From positions 744,001 to 808,000 of the forward strand of contig JAMXDE010000013.1 of the NCBI GenBank assembly GCA_026770025.1: DNA of 64,000 bases, in the 5' to 3' direction. The notes beneath the pieces are model-generated. The model had not been told where the DNA came from, made no database searches, and saw only the letters and a program-made list of their open reading frames with translations. The position numbers and the translations under genes were made by a program. Origin of the DNA: Craspedostauros australis (lineage: Eukaryota; Bacillariophyta; Bacillariophyceae; Mastogloiales; Achnanthaceae). Shown in pieces: positions 31,351 to 44,200 of the stretch (the first letter of the stretch is position 1; each line of letters starts with the position of its first letter).

Positions 31351-33591
31351 TGTGATATGAGTACGTCTTGTGCACAACAGACAGGCCCCCCCCCAAACAT
31401 GGTAATTTTTTGCTACAGTTGGCTACAGATTTGAACCCATTTGTCCAGATCTCAGACTTGATTTTGTAAGCACTCAATCCAACATATCTTTATATCAATG
31501 TAAACCCAAGCGCCAGGGCTATCCAGGCAAGTAATAAAATTACCTTGTTGTTACCACTATCTCGTCGATCTTGATGTGTTTGTTGACTCCCTTGGTGTGG
31601 TTTTTGCCATCTGACAACGGACACACCAGTTGTGATTGGATATGTTTGGCTACACATAGGATTCTACAGGAGTCTGGTAGGATCTTGCCTTATTAGATCA
31701 AAAGTCTATATTCACCTTAGTCTATGTCTTATCTTGTTCTCCGTAGACTGCGTCAGGTCACGCATGAGACTTTTGGTCATGAACCATTTTATCTTTCTCT
31801 GTTTATCTCATTTCCCGCAACTCCAGCAGGCCCTCAGATACCTGTCTTGGTGTCTGAGGATGGTAGCGAGCTAATACATAGATGTCAGGCCCTGCCTGCC
31901 ATCGTCCTTATGTGCACATGAACATGTATGTCTGAACCCCTGCGAATCCAGCTTCACAGGGCATGTCTACTGTCTTGTTGAGTGCATGTATCTGAGCATC
32001 TTGGCTCAGATACAAGCTCATCAAATTTGGCAAGATTGCATTTCTGCAATGATTGGATTTGTTGCATGCATCATGGTTGTTCCAAGAAGCAAGGTCGGTA
32101 TTGGAGGTGCCATGAACCTCCTCATCCTTGCAAACTCAACCACACCTTCATGCTCTGCACTTCATGCTCTGCTGTGTGTTGCAACACATGTGGCCTCAGC
32201 ATCATTTTTTATCATTTCATCTCCATCTGCTCACAATTCAGACTCCAACAGTTCTGAATTGGGACAGCATACATACCATCTAACATCTATTAACCACTCA
32301 GAGCACACTGACAACTACCAACATCTTCACTCTACTTCGTTTGATGGACCTGATCACTCCCAATCTTGAAGTAAGTACCCATTCTTGTCTGGGTTCTATC
32401 ACTTGTGAATGCTGCAATGGCATCTGACTCAACATGTGTGGGTGGCTCTTGATCTGGATTTGCTGCATGATTGGGATTGAGCTGAGCAATAAGAGAGAAA
32501 AAGAGATGGCATGCAAGCAGGAGAGTGACCAAGGGGATGTCATGTGACACCAATTGAAGTTTGCCACTGATGTGATCATGTACATGCTGATAGCAAAGCT
32601 ATGCTCACCTGCCTCTAATCCTCCACCACCTTGGATTGCTGCCATTGGAGCATGCAAGGCTTGTTTCAGTCCAACCAATTGGTTGGATTTGCAAATATTC
32701 TGGTGTCCAAACTGATGCATTTTGTGTGCAATGTATTGGTGCCATGTGATACATCGGTGCCAAGCCATTGTTTTTTGCATCTCAGTACCAAGTTGCCTCA
32801 GGGTGCATGTCTTGAGCAATGCTCCAGCTTGACGACTTGGCCAAAGGCATCATTGGATAAAAGATGTGTGACATTGGCATCAACACTGAGGCATCGCACA
32901 CATCTCCAGCATGATGCATGATCTGGCCTCAGCTCTGTCGTCCGTCAGTTTCACATTTCCATACAATGCGTGCATCCTCCGCCCGAACTTGTTCAGATGG
33001 GGGAATTGAAGCACTGGCAATCGTGCTCATCATCTGGATGGTGTTTGCAGAAGGAAGTGTGCTTGGGTGGGTATTGCTATTGTGGGAGTCTGAGATCATG
33101 GTGTTTGTGTGGTGTTCTGTTGGAAGTGTGCGACTGGGGAAACGAGCGTGATGGACAAGCCATCATGGCGACCAAGTCGCTCGCGCCAACAGCCACGTCG
33201 TTGGACGCACACCCAGCGATCCGGCACAGTTTGGCACAAACAGGGCAGGTTCTATCGAATGACTCAATGGACTCAAGAAAATCGAGTTTGATCGCACGCA
33301 TTCCTTCTTCGTGTTGTTCGTGTTTCTTTCGTGTTGTTTGTGTGTGTTTTGTGGTGGATGTCGAGAAGGATCCGCACCAACCAGCTCTTCCACGACAAAC
33401 CAGAGTGCGATCATGGAACAGAGAAACAGAACGTGCGAACAAGACAACGACAACCTTGCTATTCCTTGCAGCAGTTTGGTCTCATACTATCAGTCAGCAT
33501 CTTCATCATAAGACCGACTCGTACCGTGAACACATTGAGCAATCATCCAGCAATTGTTTGTCTACCAACAGCTCAACAACCAACGACCAAC
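31351..33591. other. 2.2-kb intergenic region without a supported gene
   Basis: Both strands contain only short frames without domains. The longest, minus 32298-32819, is Met/His/Gln-rich and unconvincing. A run of nine C lies at 31387-31395. The composition from 31.6 to 32.9 kb differs from the neighbouring genes and may be the remains of an old insertion, but I could not match it to any element here. The last 260 bases form the leader of the ankyrin gene and remain open in its frame. Confidence 0.4.
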
Positions 33592-35613
33592 ATGCCGAAT
33601 GTCTCAGACGAACAACTCCTTGATGCTGCCGGCACAGGTGATCTGTCAGTGTTGAAGGAATGGAAGGAGCAAAACGAAGGACGTGATGTCAACACAGTCA
33701 AATACGGCTACTTTGGCAGCACTCCACTTCATCGAGCATGCAATGGAGGCCACCTGGAGTGTGTGAAGTACCTCATCGAATCAACCAACGCCGATGTCAA
33801 CACGGTCAAAAACAACGATGGCGACACTCCACTTCATGAGGCATGCGCCACCGGCCACCTGGAGTGTGCCAAGTACCTCGTTGAATCAACCAACGCCGAT
33901 GTCAACTGCAAAAACAACGATGGCTACACTCCACTTCATGAGGCATGCTATGGAGGCAGCCTGGAATGTGTGAAGTACCTCATCGAATCAACCAACGCTG
34001 ATGTCAACTGCAAAAACAACGATGGCTACACTACACTTCATGGGGCATGCTACAATGGCCACCTGGAGTGTGTCAAGCACCTCGTCGAATCAACCAACGC
34101 CGATGTCAACTGCAAAAACAACAATGGCTACACTCCACTTCATGGGGCATGCTATGCAGGCAGCCTGGAGTGCGTCGAGTATCTCATCGAATCAGCCAAC
34201 GCCGATGTCAACTGCAAGGACAACGGTGGCTACACTCCCCTTCACTATGCATGCATCTACGGCCATCCGCAGTTGGTCAAGTACCTCATCGAATCAACCA
34301 ACGCCGATGTCAACTGCAAGGACAACAATGGCTACACTCCACTTCATGAAGCATGCATCAGAGACTACCTGGAATGTGTGAAGTGCCTCATCGAAACATG
34401 CAACGCTGATGTCAACTGCAAAGCCAACAATGGCAACACTCCACTTCATAAGGCATGCATCAACGGCAAGTCTGAATGCGTCGAGTACCTCATCGAATCA
34501 ACCAAGGTCAATATCGACATCCGAAACAACGACAACAAAACACCCGTCGAATTAATCAACGCGAACAAGCAGGTCAGGATGATGAGATCAATCATGAAGC
34601 GTCTCGGTCATCTCAGTCGTCGCAACTTGCAACTGCAGACGCAGCTGCAAACAGAGATGCAGGTGCGCAAGCAAAGCCACACAAACACCACCACAACACC
34701 AACCAAGCATGACAATCCTAAAATCCACACAACAACCAACATCAGCATCGACCAAGATCGTCGCAGCGCTGTTCGGTCTGAGGCCAAGGCAGACATCACC
34801 TTCCTGTGCGGACAAGGCGACGAACAACAGCCAATCAAAGCAAACTCCGGAGTCCTCATGGTCACTGTTCCGTCCATTCAGACATTGATCGACTCGGGAA
34901 TCCAGCATCAGCATGTCGATGACGGCACTGATGACGGCACTGATTCTGCCACTGCTCTCACCCGCAGGCTCATCCCTCTTCCCAACCATCAACCCAAACA
35001 TGTCCAACGTGTCCTCGAATGCATCTACACAGGTGAGATATCCTTCGATCACAGCGCTCCGGACAACGATACTGATACCCGCGATGGCGTTAATGACGAT
35101 GATGATGGCGCTGACCAGCCAACTCTCACCCTCGATGGACAGGACGATCTACAACAGCTGATCCTTGTGGCCAACGAGTTCGGCTTCTGGCGACTCAAGC
35201 TTGTTCTTGAAGCAGAGTTGGCCCGCGCTCATCTCACAGAGGACACCATGATAGATATGGTGATCTTCGCCAATCAACATGGCTGTTTACTGTTGAAAGA
35301 CGCGTCCATGAGGCTGGCAGCTGCGAATATACAGACCTTCTTCGCTCGTGAAGATTTCAGCAAGTTATGTCAACATCCCCAACTGATGGGAGGCATTCAT
35401 GTGCTCCGCAGTGGGGGAGCGGCAAGCGATGAAGTTGATGACAAGTACAGTGCCATGTCCATGATGGATTTGTACAAGGTCGTGGATGAAAGCGAGGGTC
35501 CTGCGCAAGTGGATTCATACATGGATCGTGCAACGTTGGTGAGCCTCGTGCGGTCCGTCGCACCTTCCAGGGTGGCTGAGGCCGATGGCACTGCTGCTGA
35601 AGAAGAGGAGTGA
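33592..35613 (+). CDS. ankyrin-repeat and BTB-domain protein
   Basis: The protein has 673 residues, starting at the ATG at 33592 (context CCAAC-ATG). After a short N-terminal cap, eight 34-residue ankyrin repeats span about residues 42-315, with the consensus GYTPLHEAC..GHLECVKYLIES-NADVNCKN. A basic Gln/Thr linker follows. A BTB/POZ-type domain begins at about residue 400 (ADITFLCG) and includes RVLECIYTGEI near 480, with an Asp-rich insertion between its last strands. A helical BACK-like region (LVLEAELARAHL..MIDMVIFANQHGC) follows, and the tail is acidic. Ankyrin-BTB proteins usually recruit targets to cullin-3 ubiquitin ligases or act as scaffolds; that role is inferred here. The DNA of the repeats is nearly identical between units. 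Confidence 0.85.
   Translation: MPNVSDEQLLDAAGTGDLSVLKEWKEQNEGRDVNTVKYGYFGSTPLHRACNGGHLECVKYLIESTNADVNTVKNNDGDTPLHEACATGHLECAKYLVESTNADVNCKNNDGYTPLHEACYGGSLECVKYLIESTNADVNCKNNDGYTTLHGACYNGHLECVKHLVESTNADVNCKNNNGYTPLHGACYAGSLECVEYLIESANADVNCKDNGGYTPLHYACIYGHPQLVKYLIESTNADVNCKDNNGYTPLHEACIRDYLECVKCLIETCNADVNCKANNGNTPLHKACINGKSECVEYLIESTKVNIDIRNNDNKTPVELINANKQVRMMRSIMKRLGHLSRRNLQLQTQLQTEMQVRKQSHTNTTTTPTKHDNPKIHTTTNISIDQDRRSAVRSEAKADITFLCGQGDEQQPIKANSGVLMVTVPSIQTLIDSGIQHQHVDDGTDDGTDSATALTRRLIPLPNHQPKHVQRVLECIYTGEISFDHSAPDNDTDTRDGVNDDDDGADQPTLTLDGQDDLQQLILVANEFGFWRLKLVLEAELARAHLTEDTMIDMVIFANQHGCLLLKDASMRLAAANIQTFFAREDFSKLCQHPQLMGGIHVLRSGGAASDEVDDKYSAMSMMDLYKVVDESEGPAQVDSYMDRATLVSLVRSVAPSRVAEADGTAAEEEE
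33710..34520 (+). repeat. 102-bp coding repeats of the ankyrin array
   Basis: Eight consecutive 102-bp units encode the ankyrin repeats. Long stretches such as those for IESTNADVNC are almost unchanged at the nucleotide level, including synonymous positions, which points to recent expansion or gene conversion. Confidence 0.85.
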
Positions 35614-35689
35614 ATCACAACAACAGTAGACAGAGAAGTGAGCGTGTCATGAAGGAGAGGAAATGAATAGGCTGTAATCAGAGAAGTAA

Positions 35690-36774
35690 CTACTTCACCA
35701 TATTTCGTAAGATATCTATCAGCGATGCATCCAATGGTGCGCCCGGAAAGTCTTGGAATTCGCCTTTGGTGATTCGTGCAGCGTGATGTTCTATGCACGA
35801 CCGTATCATTTGCAGCACAGCCTGACTGGATGGCAAGGCATGCTCTTTGGCCAATACATTTCTGATGATCATGCCGCTGCGTTGTAGATGATCCTGGTTG
35901 GGGAACAGCATGTTGGTGTACCATACAGCATCATTGGGCAGTGCGGTATGAAGACGATGATCTGGCTACGGCTGTTGTCGCTGTTGTCGTCGTCGTCAAT
36001 CAACTGCTTTCCGCGTTCGTTGGTTTCGATGATGTGGAAGGAGTTGTGCAGAAGGAATTGTGCAGGAAAGGATGGTGGTATCCGCTGGCGTCATGCATGG
36101 ATCGTCGTACTCCACTGCGCCTTGACAGGGCGGGATGTATGTATCGCGACTGTCAGCTCGTTGGTGTTGCTGCCGCCGTTCTTGCATGGTATCACGCAAG
36201 GCGCAAGCGCATGCCACTGCCACATGGGCCCCAATGTGGCTGGCAAGGATGACGAGCCGTGGGAAAAGTTGCTGATTCCTTGGCAGATCATTTCTCCGGT
36301 TTGTGGATCCGATGACACAGTGCCTCCATCTCATCGTTTGCAGTTGTGGCTGCGATGCATCGCTTTGAGCTTCAGCATGAGCGGGCGTTGGCAGTAATGG
36401 TGCGCATAGTGGTGGCGTAATAGAAGGAGTATCTCCGAACAGCCGGTGGTCCAGGCCCCGAAGAAGTTGCTGCGTCCGATCTCATGAATGCACTCGTCCA
36501 GCAGGTATTGAATCTCAGCTGCCGACGGCACATCCGGCATGGGCACTGCTGCTGATCACTTGAATCCTGGGCTTATCACGGAACCATGGCGTCTCTCACC
36601 ACTGTTGTTGGCACTGTTGTTGGTGCTGCGATTGTTCATGTGATTGTTTACCTATGCAATTGCCTTGATACCTTCCTTTCTGATGTCGCCGATCGATGCG
36701 ATACGTTTGCGATCGCTCCTCATCGCCACTTCCCATTCGTCATCATCATCAACATCATCTTCATCTCTTGCCAT
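35690..36774 (-). pseudogene. SRR1-like gene with several disruptions
   Basis: Exon 1 appears to run from the ATG at 36774 (acidic start, then EWEVAMRSDRKRI) to a GTAAAC donor near 36652, with an acceptor near 36549 (ATCAGCAG). After that, pieces of an SRR1-type domain occur in order but in changing frames. MICQGISNFS and GPMWQ (near 36290-36220) are followed, one base out of frame, by ACALRDTMQERR and YDDPCMTPAD (36205-36085). Another frame then gives HIIETNERGKQL and VFIPHCPMMLY (36030-35925), and a last shift gives NMLFPNQ to the stop at 35690. An in-frame TGA also lies at 36331-36333. SRR1 proteins are linked to red-light and circadian signalling in plants and to haem regulation in other eukaryotes. 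This copy looks inactive. Confidence 0.6.
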
Positions 36775-37469
36775 GGTCGCCTTCATCCATCATTTTCGGC
36801 ATGCGACGTTGTGCGTGGCTGCTTGTTTCACCCATGCATTGCTTTACTGGTCATGTATGCGTACGACTATGACACATTGGCTGACACCTCCATCAATGCA
36901 TGTAGTCGTACGCGAGTACAACCATGATCTCTTGCACAGAACGAGGACATGTAGTACCATAGTCGTTGAGCAGTTGTTCTGTGTTGCCACAACATCAACA
37001 GTTCGTTGTTTTGGTGATGTCAAGAATTGTTGGCATGCTTCAATCGTCTGCCTGTCATCCGTGGCTGATCGTGTTTGGGTGACGCACTTCAATTTGCCAC
37101 GGTTGTGGAATGGGTTTGTGAGTGATGATGACACACACAAACACACTCGCAGAGAAACACGGTCACCTGTCTGTTGTTGCGCAACCCCGTTCGACGATGG
37201 CCACCGACCACAATGGTCAGAAATGAGAGGCGACATCGGCAGCGCCATGATGGAACAGCCGAGGAAGAACCCACATCTGTTCACCATCTTCCTCGTACCG
37301 CATCCCTTCACACCATGAGCATACCTATGATGTACAGCGGGACAAGACAATGAGGCATCAACATCCAGGAGGACCAACAGTTGCGGCAGCAAGGCGCCCA
37401 GGCTGATGCTCTGATCAGCATTCGATATGATTGTAATGAATGGAGTTGATGGGAGACAACCGTGTCAGA
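36775..37469. other. region between the SRR1-like pseudogene and the copia element
   Basis: I see no convincing gene. Open frames on both strands (plus 36644-37318, minus 36844-37392) overlap each other and have no domain, signal or family pattern. The segment ends at the copia LTR boundary. Confidence 0.4.
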
Positions 37470-38263
37470 TGTTGGCAAGTTCCGCGCACGGTAACCTATG
37501 ATCGTGGAAGATGGTGTTGGCTGATAGTCTTCTGTTTGCTATTTCATTAGTTGGCTACTCCGATGCTCTCGGTGTACGCCGTTCTCTTGCCCGATGCTCT
37601 TGGTGCTTCAATCTGTTTCGTAGATTCGGTCTCCGACTATGAGTTGGTACGCGAGATGCTCTCTCGCTTCTCTCTGTATTCTCTCTCTCTCTCAACATCG
37701 TGTGCTTGTCGCGCACGATACTCCATGTTCAATACGTATTCCGTATTCGACACTCCGTTCATTCAGTACTGGCTCCTACTCCATGAGTACTCACCATTTG
37801 AAGTTCACCTTCTGTATCCATGATGCTGATGCCCTTCGGTCATTGGATCTTCGCCTCCTGCTCTGACTCGGAGACAGATGTCGACGTGGTGACACGATGA
37901 CATCCTGTCGACGTCAGTAGGCGTCCTTCTGCTCTCCAGATGTCACGTTCCATTGGTGATGCAGTAGTCTGTCAGATGATATCGTCATCTGAGGTTTAGT
38001 TGGGAAGTACCTCGAGATTCTCTTGGTACCATTGATGGATGGACGGACGATCTTCCAATTCTCTCAGAAATCGTCATTTGCAAATTTCCTCCAGAAATCT
38101 TGCCCCTTTTCGTGTGTTCCGTTTCCCCTGTAATTCTGACGAATCACAGCATACTATCGACACGAATGTAGTTATACCGTCCAAGTGCGTATGAGAGAAT
38201 AACGGGTGAACGATGCACATATACACGTACATCTTGACATATACTCACATGTACATCTCGACA
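37470..38263 (-). repeat. 3' LTR of the intact copia element
   Basis: This 794-bp LTR runs from TGTTGGCAAG to ATCTCGACA on the plus strand. It is followed by CCCTTCCT, the complement of the polypurine tract. A short CT microsatellite lies near 37680. Confidence 0.93.
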
Positions 38264-38283
38264 CCCTTCCTGTGTGCATTCGG

Positions 38284-41200
38284 TCATTCGAATGTTCTCG
38301 ATGTGTCAAGGTACGACTTCTCGTGTTCACGTTGTAAGTCGGCCTTGATGTTCTTGGTGAATCCGTCGCTTGTGTTCTGCTCGGATTTGACGAAAATAAT
38401 TTCGATGGTTTTGTTGATTACCATGTTCCTCACGTAGTGATGGCGCACGTCGATGTGCCGCGATCGTTGGGATGTCGATGGGTTCTTGGCGATGAAGATC
38501 GCTCCGATGTTGTCCACACGGACCTTGATCGGTGTCTTCACTGGGACGCCCACACTTTCGAGTAGCTGTACGACGAAGAAGATTTCCTTTGCCGCTTCGG
38601 AAAGGGCAACGTATTCTGCTTCAGATGAGCTGAGTGTGACGGCCTTCTGTGCCTTGGATCGCCAAAGGATTGGTACCTTGCACAGATATAGGATGAATCC
38701 CCCTACGCTAATTCTCGTGTTCTTGTCTCCTGCATATTCGCTATCACAGAAGAGCTCCATGTCCCAGCCGTCGTCATCTGGACGCGCTGGATGGATCTTC
38801 AATCCATAGTCCTTTGTATCGATCACATACTTGATGATCCGATACATCTCCTTCATTGCAGCCTTGGTGGGCCCGATCAATACCTTGGAGAGTTCCCTCA
38901 CAGGGTTCGCGATATCCGGTCGCGAGTGTTTGATGAGGAAGAGTAGCATACCGACGCCTCGGCGATATTCGGCATGTTCTTCCGCTCCGACCTTCTGCAG
39001 TCCGTTATCTTCGGATGGTCGTACGATGATTTGACCCGGGGTTCCCGGTGTCCCATAGCGTTGCATCTTCTCAACCTTGGTTCCGAACTCTTCGATGAGG
39101 TGTCGGATTAGATGTGGTTGACGCAATGTCGCTCTAGTCTTGTCATGGTTCAGTTCGATGTTGCAGCTGAGGTAGTCTCCGAGTCCGCGCTCGATTGTCA
39201 CCTTGAACTTGCTGCCTTGGATGTCCTTCAGGAATGTCTCCAGTGCCTTGGAGTCTCCGCAACAGAAGCAATCGTCCACGTAGATGGCCACGATCATGCT
39301 TCCTTCGTTCGTCTTCCTGTAGAACAGGCACGGGTCTGCCGCGCTCTGTTCGAAGTTGATATTCTTGAGGGTTGATACCAACATCTTGAACCATTGCCTG
39401 GCGCTCTGCACAAGCCCGTAGATTGGCTTGTGTAGGGTCAGGGCTTCGTCTGGTTGATGATCCATCCCGTTGGGACAGTTCATGTAGATCTCCTCGTCGA
39501 GGTCTCCATGTAGGAATGCCGTTACGACATCGACGAGTGCGCAGTCCATCTTCTTGATTAGCATGATCACCATTATAACTCGATAGGTCACGTCGTGGAT
39601 GACGGGTGAGTAATGCTCTTGAAAGTCCACTCCTGCGACTTGTGAATAGCCACATGCAACGAGCCGCGCTCGATGTGTGCCGTCGCGTTTCAGCTTGAAG
39701 ACCCATTTGCACTTGCAGCATCTGCGGCTGCGTGGGATGGCATCTCGTTTGATCTTGCTATACACCTTGCGTGTGTCCATGGAGTCGAACTCTTTCTTGA
39801 TGGCTGCTCGATATCCCTTTCGATGGATGGGATCTGGGTGATTGAAGGCTCCATCGAATGTTGTAGGTTCGATGTGCTTCTCTGGTTCTTTCTTCTCGTC
39901 CTGCATCGACAGTCCGATGTCGATCGCTGGTGATTCGGTAATGATTGCATTCATTCCGTACAGTCCTGTTGTGCTATAGTGAGTGATCTCAATCTCTCCT
40001 TCATCTGCGATTTCTTCGTCATCTGTAGCTTCGTTGTTGAAGTCGTCGATCATTTCGTCGCTGAGTTCGTCACTCGCCTCATCAGATGATGGATCGCTCT
40101 CATAGCCTTCTTCCTTTCGACCTCGTTCGTTGAAGTCTTCGAGCTCACGCAGAGCTCTGGGAATGCTCTTCCCTGTGGTCGATTTGGGATTAGATTCTCC
40201 CTTCCTGCCTCGTGCTTCGTGACGTCGGATCCTCTCCTTTCTAGTTGTGTCACGTTTGCTTGGCTTGCTCGGTGGAGGTCTGGATGGTGTGTCATGTGTA
40301 GACCTTGCTGGTGTGTTCGGAGGAGTGACGCCTGTGTCATCGTCGGCTTCGTCGCCGGATGGTAGAATCTCGTCATCCTCATGATTGGATTCGCTCCGAT
40401 CTTCCTCGTCATTATGGACCAGTTGAGTTACTATTCCGTCGTCCTCATTATCCTCATCGTCGCTGTCCGATAGGATGTAGTACCTGTTGCTGTCAGCGAA
40501 AGATACTCTCTTCGCTTCCGATGTTTGACGCGTTGCCGTCCTTGGCGTTGCTCCCTTCCGTCCGATGGTTGTGAAGCCGTCTGCGTCTGTCATTCCTGTT
40601 TCGTTGGATATGTTCGGTGCTGGTGCCCAGCCACGGAACTGTCCGTACGATTGGTTGAGCCACTTGATATCGCGTGAGCAGATGAGTGACTTGGTTGATG
40701 GTCTGTACATGTTGTAGACCCCTGATGCATGTTGGTGTGCATATCCGATGAACACCATTTCTTCTCCTCTATTCTTGAGCTTGGCGGTAATCCCGCCGTA
40801 GGTAGTCTTCACAACACCCACCTCTCCGAAAGTGCGGAGTGCGTCCGCATATGGTGGATCGTTGCCAAAGAATTGTCGATGTGGTGACTCCTCTTGATTC
40901 TTCGCTACGGTGATGTTGGCAATGGCGGTGGCAGTGCTTGCAGCTGCTGCCCATAGGCCATGTCTATATTCTTCGTCGAGCTGTGCTCCGTTGAGCATGG
41001 AGCGGATCTTGGTGTAGAGGTACGCGAACTTGCGTTCCACTCTGCCGTTCTGTTGCGGCGTGTTCGATGCCGTGAATTCGAATTTCACATTGAGTCCTGC
41101 ATCGATGAGAATATCCTGCGTGGATTTGTTCTCTCCGCTGTTGTCACCTCGGAAGATGATCTGTTGGTCACCAGTCTGTGACTTGATCGTTTGGATGAAT

Positions 41201-44200
41201 CGTTTGATGTACCCTGGTTGATCACTCTTGTTCTTGAGAAAGAAACTCCAGCAGTGATCCGTGCAGTCGTCCACGATCAGAGTCCAGTAGCGTTTATCTC
41301 CGAAGCTTATGTGTTTAGTGTAACTAATGTCAATGAAGAACCGTTCGCCGCGGCGAGTCGCTCTCGGAATGGTTGCCTTCGGAATGTTCTTCACTCTTGC
41401 GTTCGCGACCGCGCAGTCACGACATACCGGCATCTCGCCGATTATCTTCCATCCGTATTGGGCGGCTGTCCGCTTCATGGCTTCGAGTGGCGCGTGGCCG
41501 AGCATTCGATGCAAGTTCACCGCGCTGATCTCCTTGGATGGGTTCTTGACGAGGGCTGTGCAAGCCTTGTCGTCGTTCGTTGGTATGATGGGATGCATCT
41601 GCACTCCCGTGATGAATCCGTTGGCCGTAGGGAAGACTCGGTCGAATACGATCTTCGTTCCGGATCCGTTGATGATGTCCATCAGAATGCCGTTGCTACC
41701 AAGCTGGTAACCGTTGTACAGAGCCTTGTTCGTGGAGAAAAGGTTCACCGCCATTTTCGGTGTGTACTTCACGTCATCGAGCCGGATGATGTGACCAGTG
41801 TTGTTTCGTTGCTTGATCTTCAAGCGAATGGATCCCATCTTGGGAGAGTCCAGCTTCGTGCTGTCTCCCACTTGGACGAAGGACTTGATGTGCCGCACGT
41901 TGAAGAGAGCGGCGTCCGAGTTGACGATGTGACACGAAGCTCCGCTGTCGGCGAGCCAGGTGTCCTTGTTGACCTTGTCCTTGTGCTTGGTGCTCAGCTC
42001 GTGGAGCTGCTCCACGGCTGCTGTGGCCATTTCATCCATGAGGCCGTCTGCCTCTTCATCTTCATGCACTCCATCTTCGTTGTATGGATTGTGATTCTCG
42101 TCAGCTTCGTCGTCGCTTGGTAGTTCAGCGAAGCTCGCTGGGACGGTGCTGTTACGATGAAATCCGGTGACCGTGTCATACGGTGTGACGCGTGGTCGTT
42201 CGCGCAGGAGCACCTGCATGCATCCTCCGAGCACGTAGTGTAAGTCCAGTTCAGAGAGTTCCTCCTCTTCGTTTGCTTGCAGTAGTCGGTTGAGGATGGC
42301 TGCGTTTGCAAGGATCTCTTCAATCGATTTGAAGTTATCCGATAGAATGGTGCTTACCATGTTCACCCAAATGTATCGCAATGGTTCGTTCACGAACCCT
42401 GGGAACATCGGCAATGCAGCTGTTAGGACCGCGTCGTAGATGAGCTGCTTCTGCATTCGTTTTGCAGTGACCGTTGGTTCCGGGAAGGTCTGGAGTCGGT
42501 AGATGTCTTCGACTCTTCTGGGATTCGGCTCCGGTGGGAATTGGATTCGAATTGGGTAGACGACGACCTCGTAGGGGTTGAATGCATCGTTCGTATGGTT
42601 CTCAGCTTCGTCGCTGTCCTCTTCATCGAAGATGCCCGCTCTCTCGTTTCGCATTGCTGCGGGCGGCGGCGCTTCGCCGCGGTTCGCCCCGTCACTGATG
42701 GTGTCGTCGTCGTCTTCATCTGCGCCATTGTCGTCAGCGTCTTCGTCTGCGCCGTTCTCGTCGGCGTCTTCGCTCATTGCCTCTTCGATGTCGCTATCGA
42801 TGGCCTCGCTGTCCATCTCGGCTCCTTCGCCGTATGAACCGATCAGGTCGTGCGCGTTGAAGCAGCATTCGTAGCTCACTTCGCGTCTTGGATCCACCTC
42901 GTGGATGATTGGCTCTTCGCTGAGCCACTCCGGGACGATCTCATCGTCCTGTACTTCGTCGTCACTTCCGACGCACTCGAAGTTATCGAAGAAGGAGTCT
43001 TCGATGTAGTCGTCGGACACCAACATGCAGAGCGGCAAGTCCTTTGCCGAGAGCACCATCTCGTGCCCGCTCTTGTCGTGTCCTTCCGTAGCCGTGTTGG
43101 CTTGTTCGTTGTTGTTCTTGCTCTCGTTGAGCTTCTTCTTTCGGCACTCCGCCTCGCGGTGTCCGAAGATGCCACAGTAGTTGCACTTGCCCTTGAAGCC
43201 GCTTCCCTTGTTGCGCTTTCCGTTCATTTTGTTGTTGTTGTTGTTGTTTTTCTTGTTGTTCGATTTCTTGCGTTCTGGACAATCGGCGGATCTATGGCCA
43301 TACACGCCACAGTTGTGACAAGTACCCTTGAAGTTACCGGTGCTTGTGAAGCCGGTGTCGTTGCTCTTCGTGTTACTGTCTTGGAAGTCGTCGACGTATG
43401 CCTTGCCTCCTCTGTGAGTGGCGTATGCAGTGCGGAGTACTCCTCTGATCGTGTTGATGGTAACCAGTTCCGGATTGAACGTGAGTTGATGTTGGAAGTT
43501 CACGATGTGGGTTCTGTACTCGTTGCTCACCGTGCTGAGGATTTGCATGATCATTTCCTCGTCCGTGATCTCGTACTTGACATCGTGGAGACGTGATCGT
43601 AGACTCTCGAGTTGCGTGATGTAGATGTCGGGGTCCGTGTCTCTCTTCATCTTTTCGTTGTTGAATTGGCGCTTGAGCTTGATCTTCGTCACCGCATCGG
43701 ATGGTCGGAACTTCTCCGCGAGAACTTTCCACGCTCCGTGTGCGTCTCCTTCGGGGTAGTCGTTGGAGATGCATTGGTTGATGTACTGGATGGCCTGCTT
43801 GCCTTTTCCTTTCTCTGCATCCATCATAAGGATCAGATCGCTGAAGCAGTCGCATCCCAGCTCGTAGATCTCTTCCATTGCTTCCTTGGCTTCGCCGTCG
43901 GCTGCCGCGATCTCGCTCACTGTTGGCACTTTGGTTTTGCCCAACATCACGTCTCTCGTCTTCTGTGCACGAGCGTATGCCTTCGCTTGGGACTCCCATG
44001 CGCTGTAGTCTTCCTGTTCACCGCTGAACATCGGCGCCTTGATGCGTCGCTTGTTCATGTTGGCTGATGTCGCCATGTTGATTCGTTGTTTCGTTGTTGG
44101 TGCGCTCGTGCCCTTGATTTCCGTCTGTTTCTGTGTTGTCGATTCTTCGAATTTCGCTTGTTGTTTCGCGAGGATTGATTTGCTCACAAATTCTCCTCCT

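Noticed and set aside
31400..31480. Possible tRNA B-box on the minus strand (GGTTCAAATCT type)
   Set aside because: No matching A-box and the acceptor ends do not pair, so no tRNA cloverleaf can be formed.
32298..32819. Minus-strand frame of 173 codons in the intergenic region
   Set aside because: Met/His/Gln-rich composition and no ordered motif. No support beyond openness.
36644..37392. Overlapping frames on both strands left of the copia element
   Set aside because: They overlap each other and show no family pattern. Part of the plus-strand frame is the antisense of SRR1-like exon 1.
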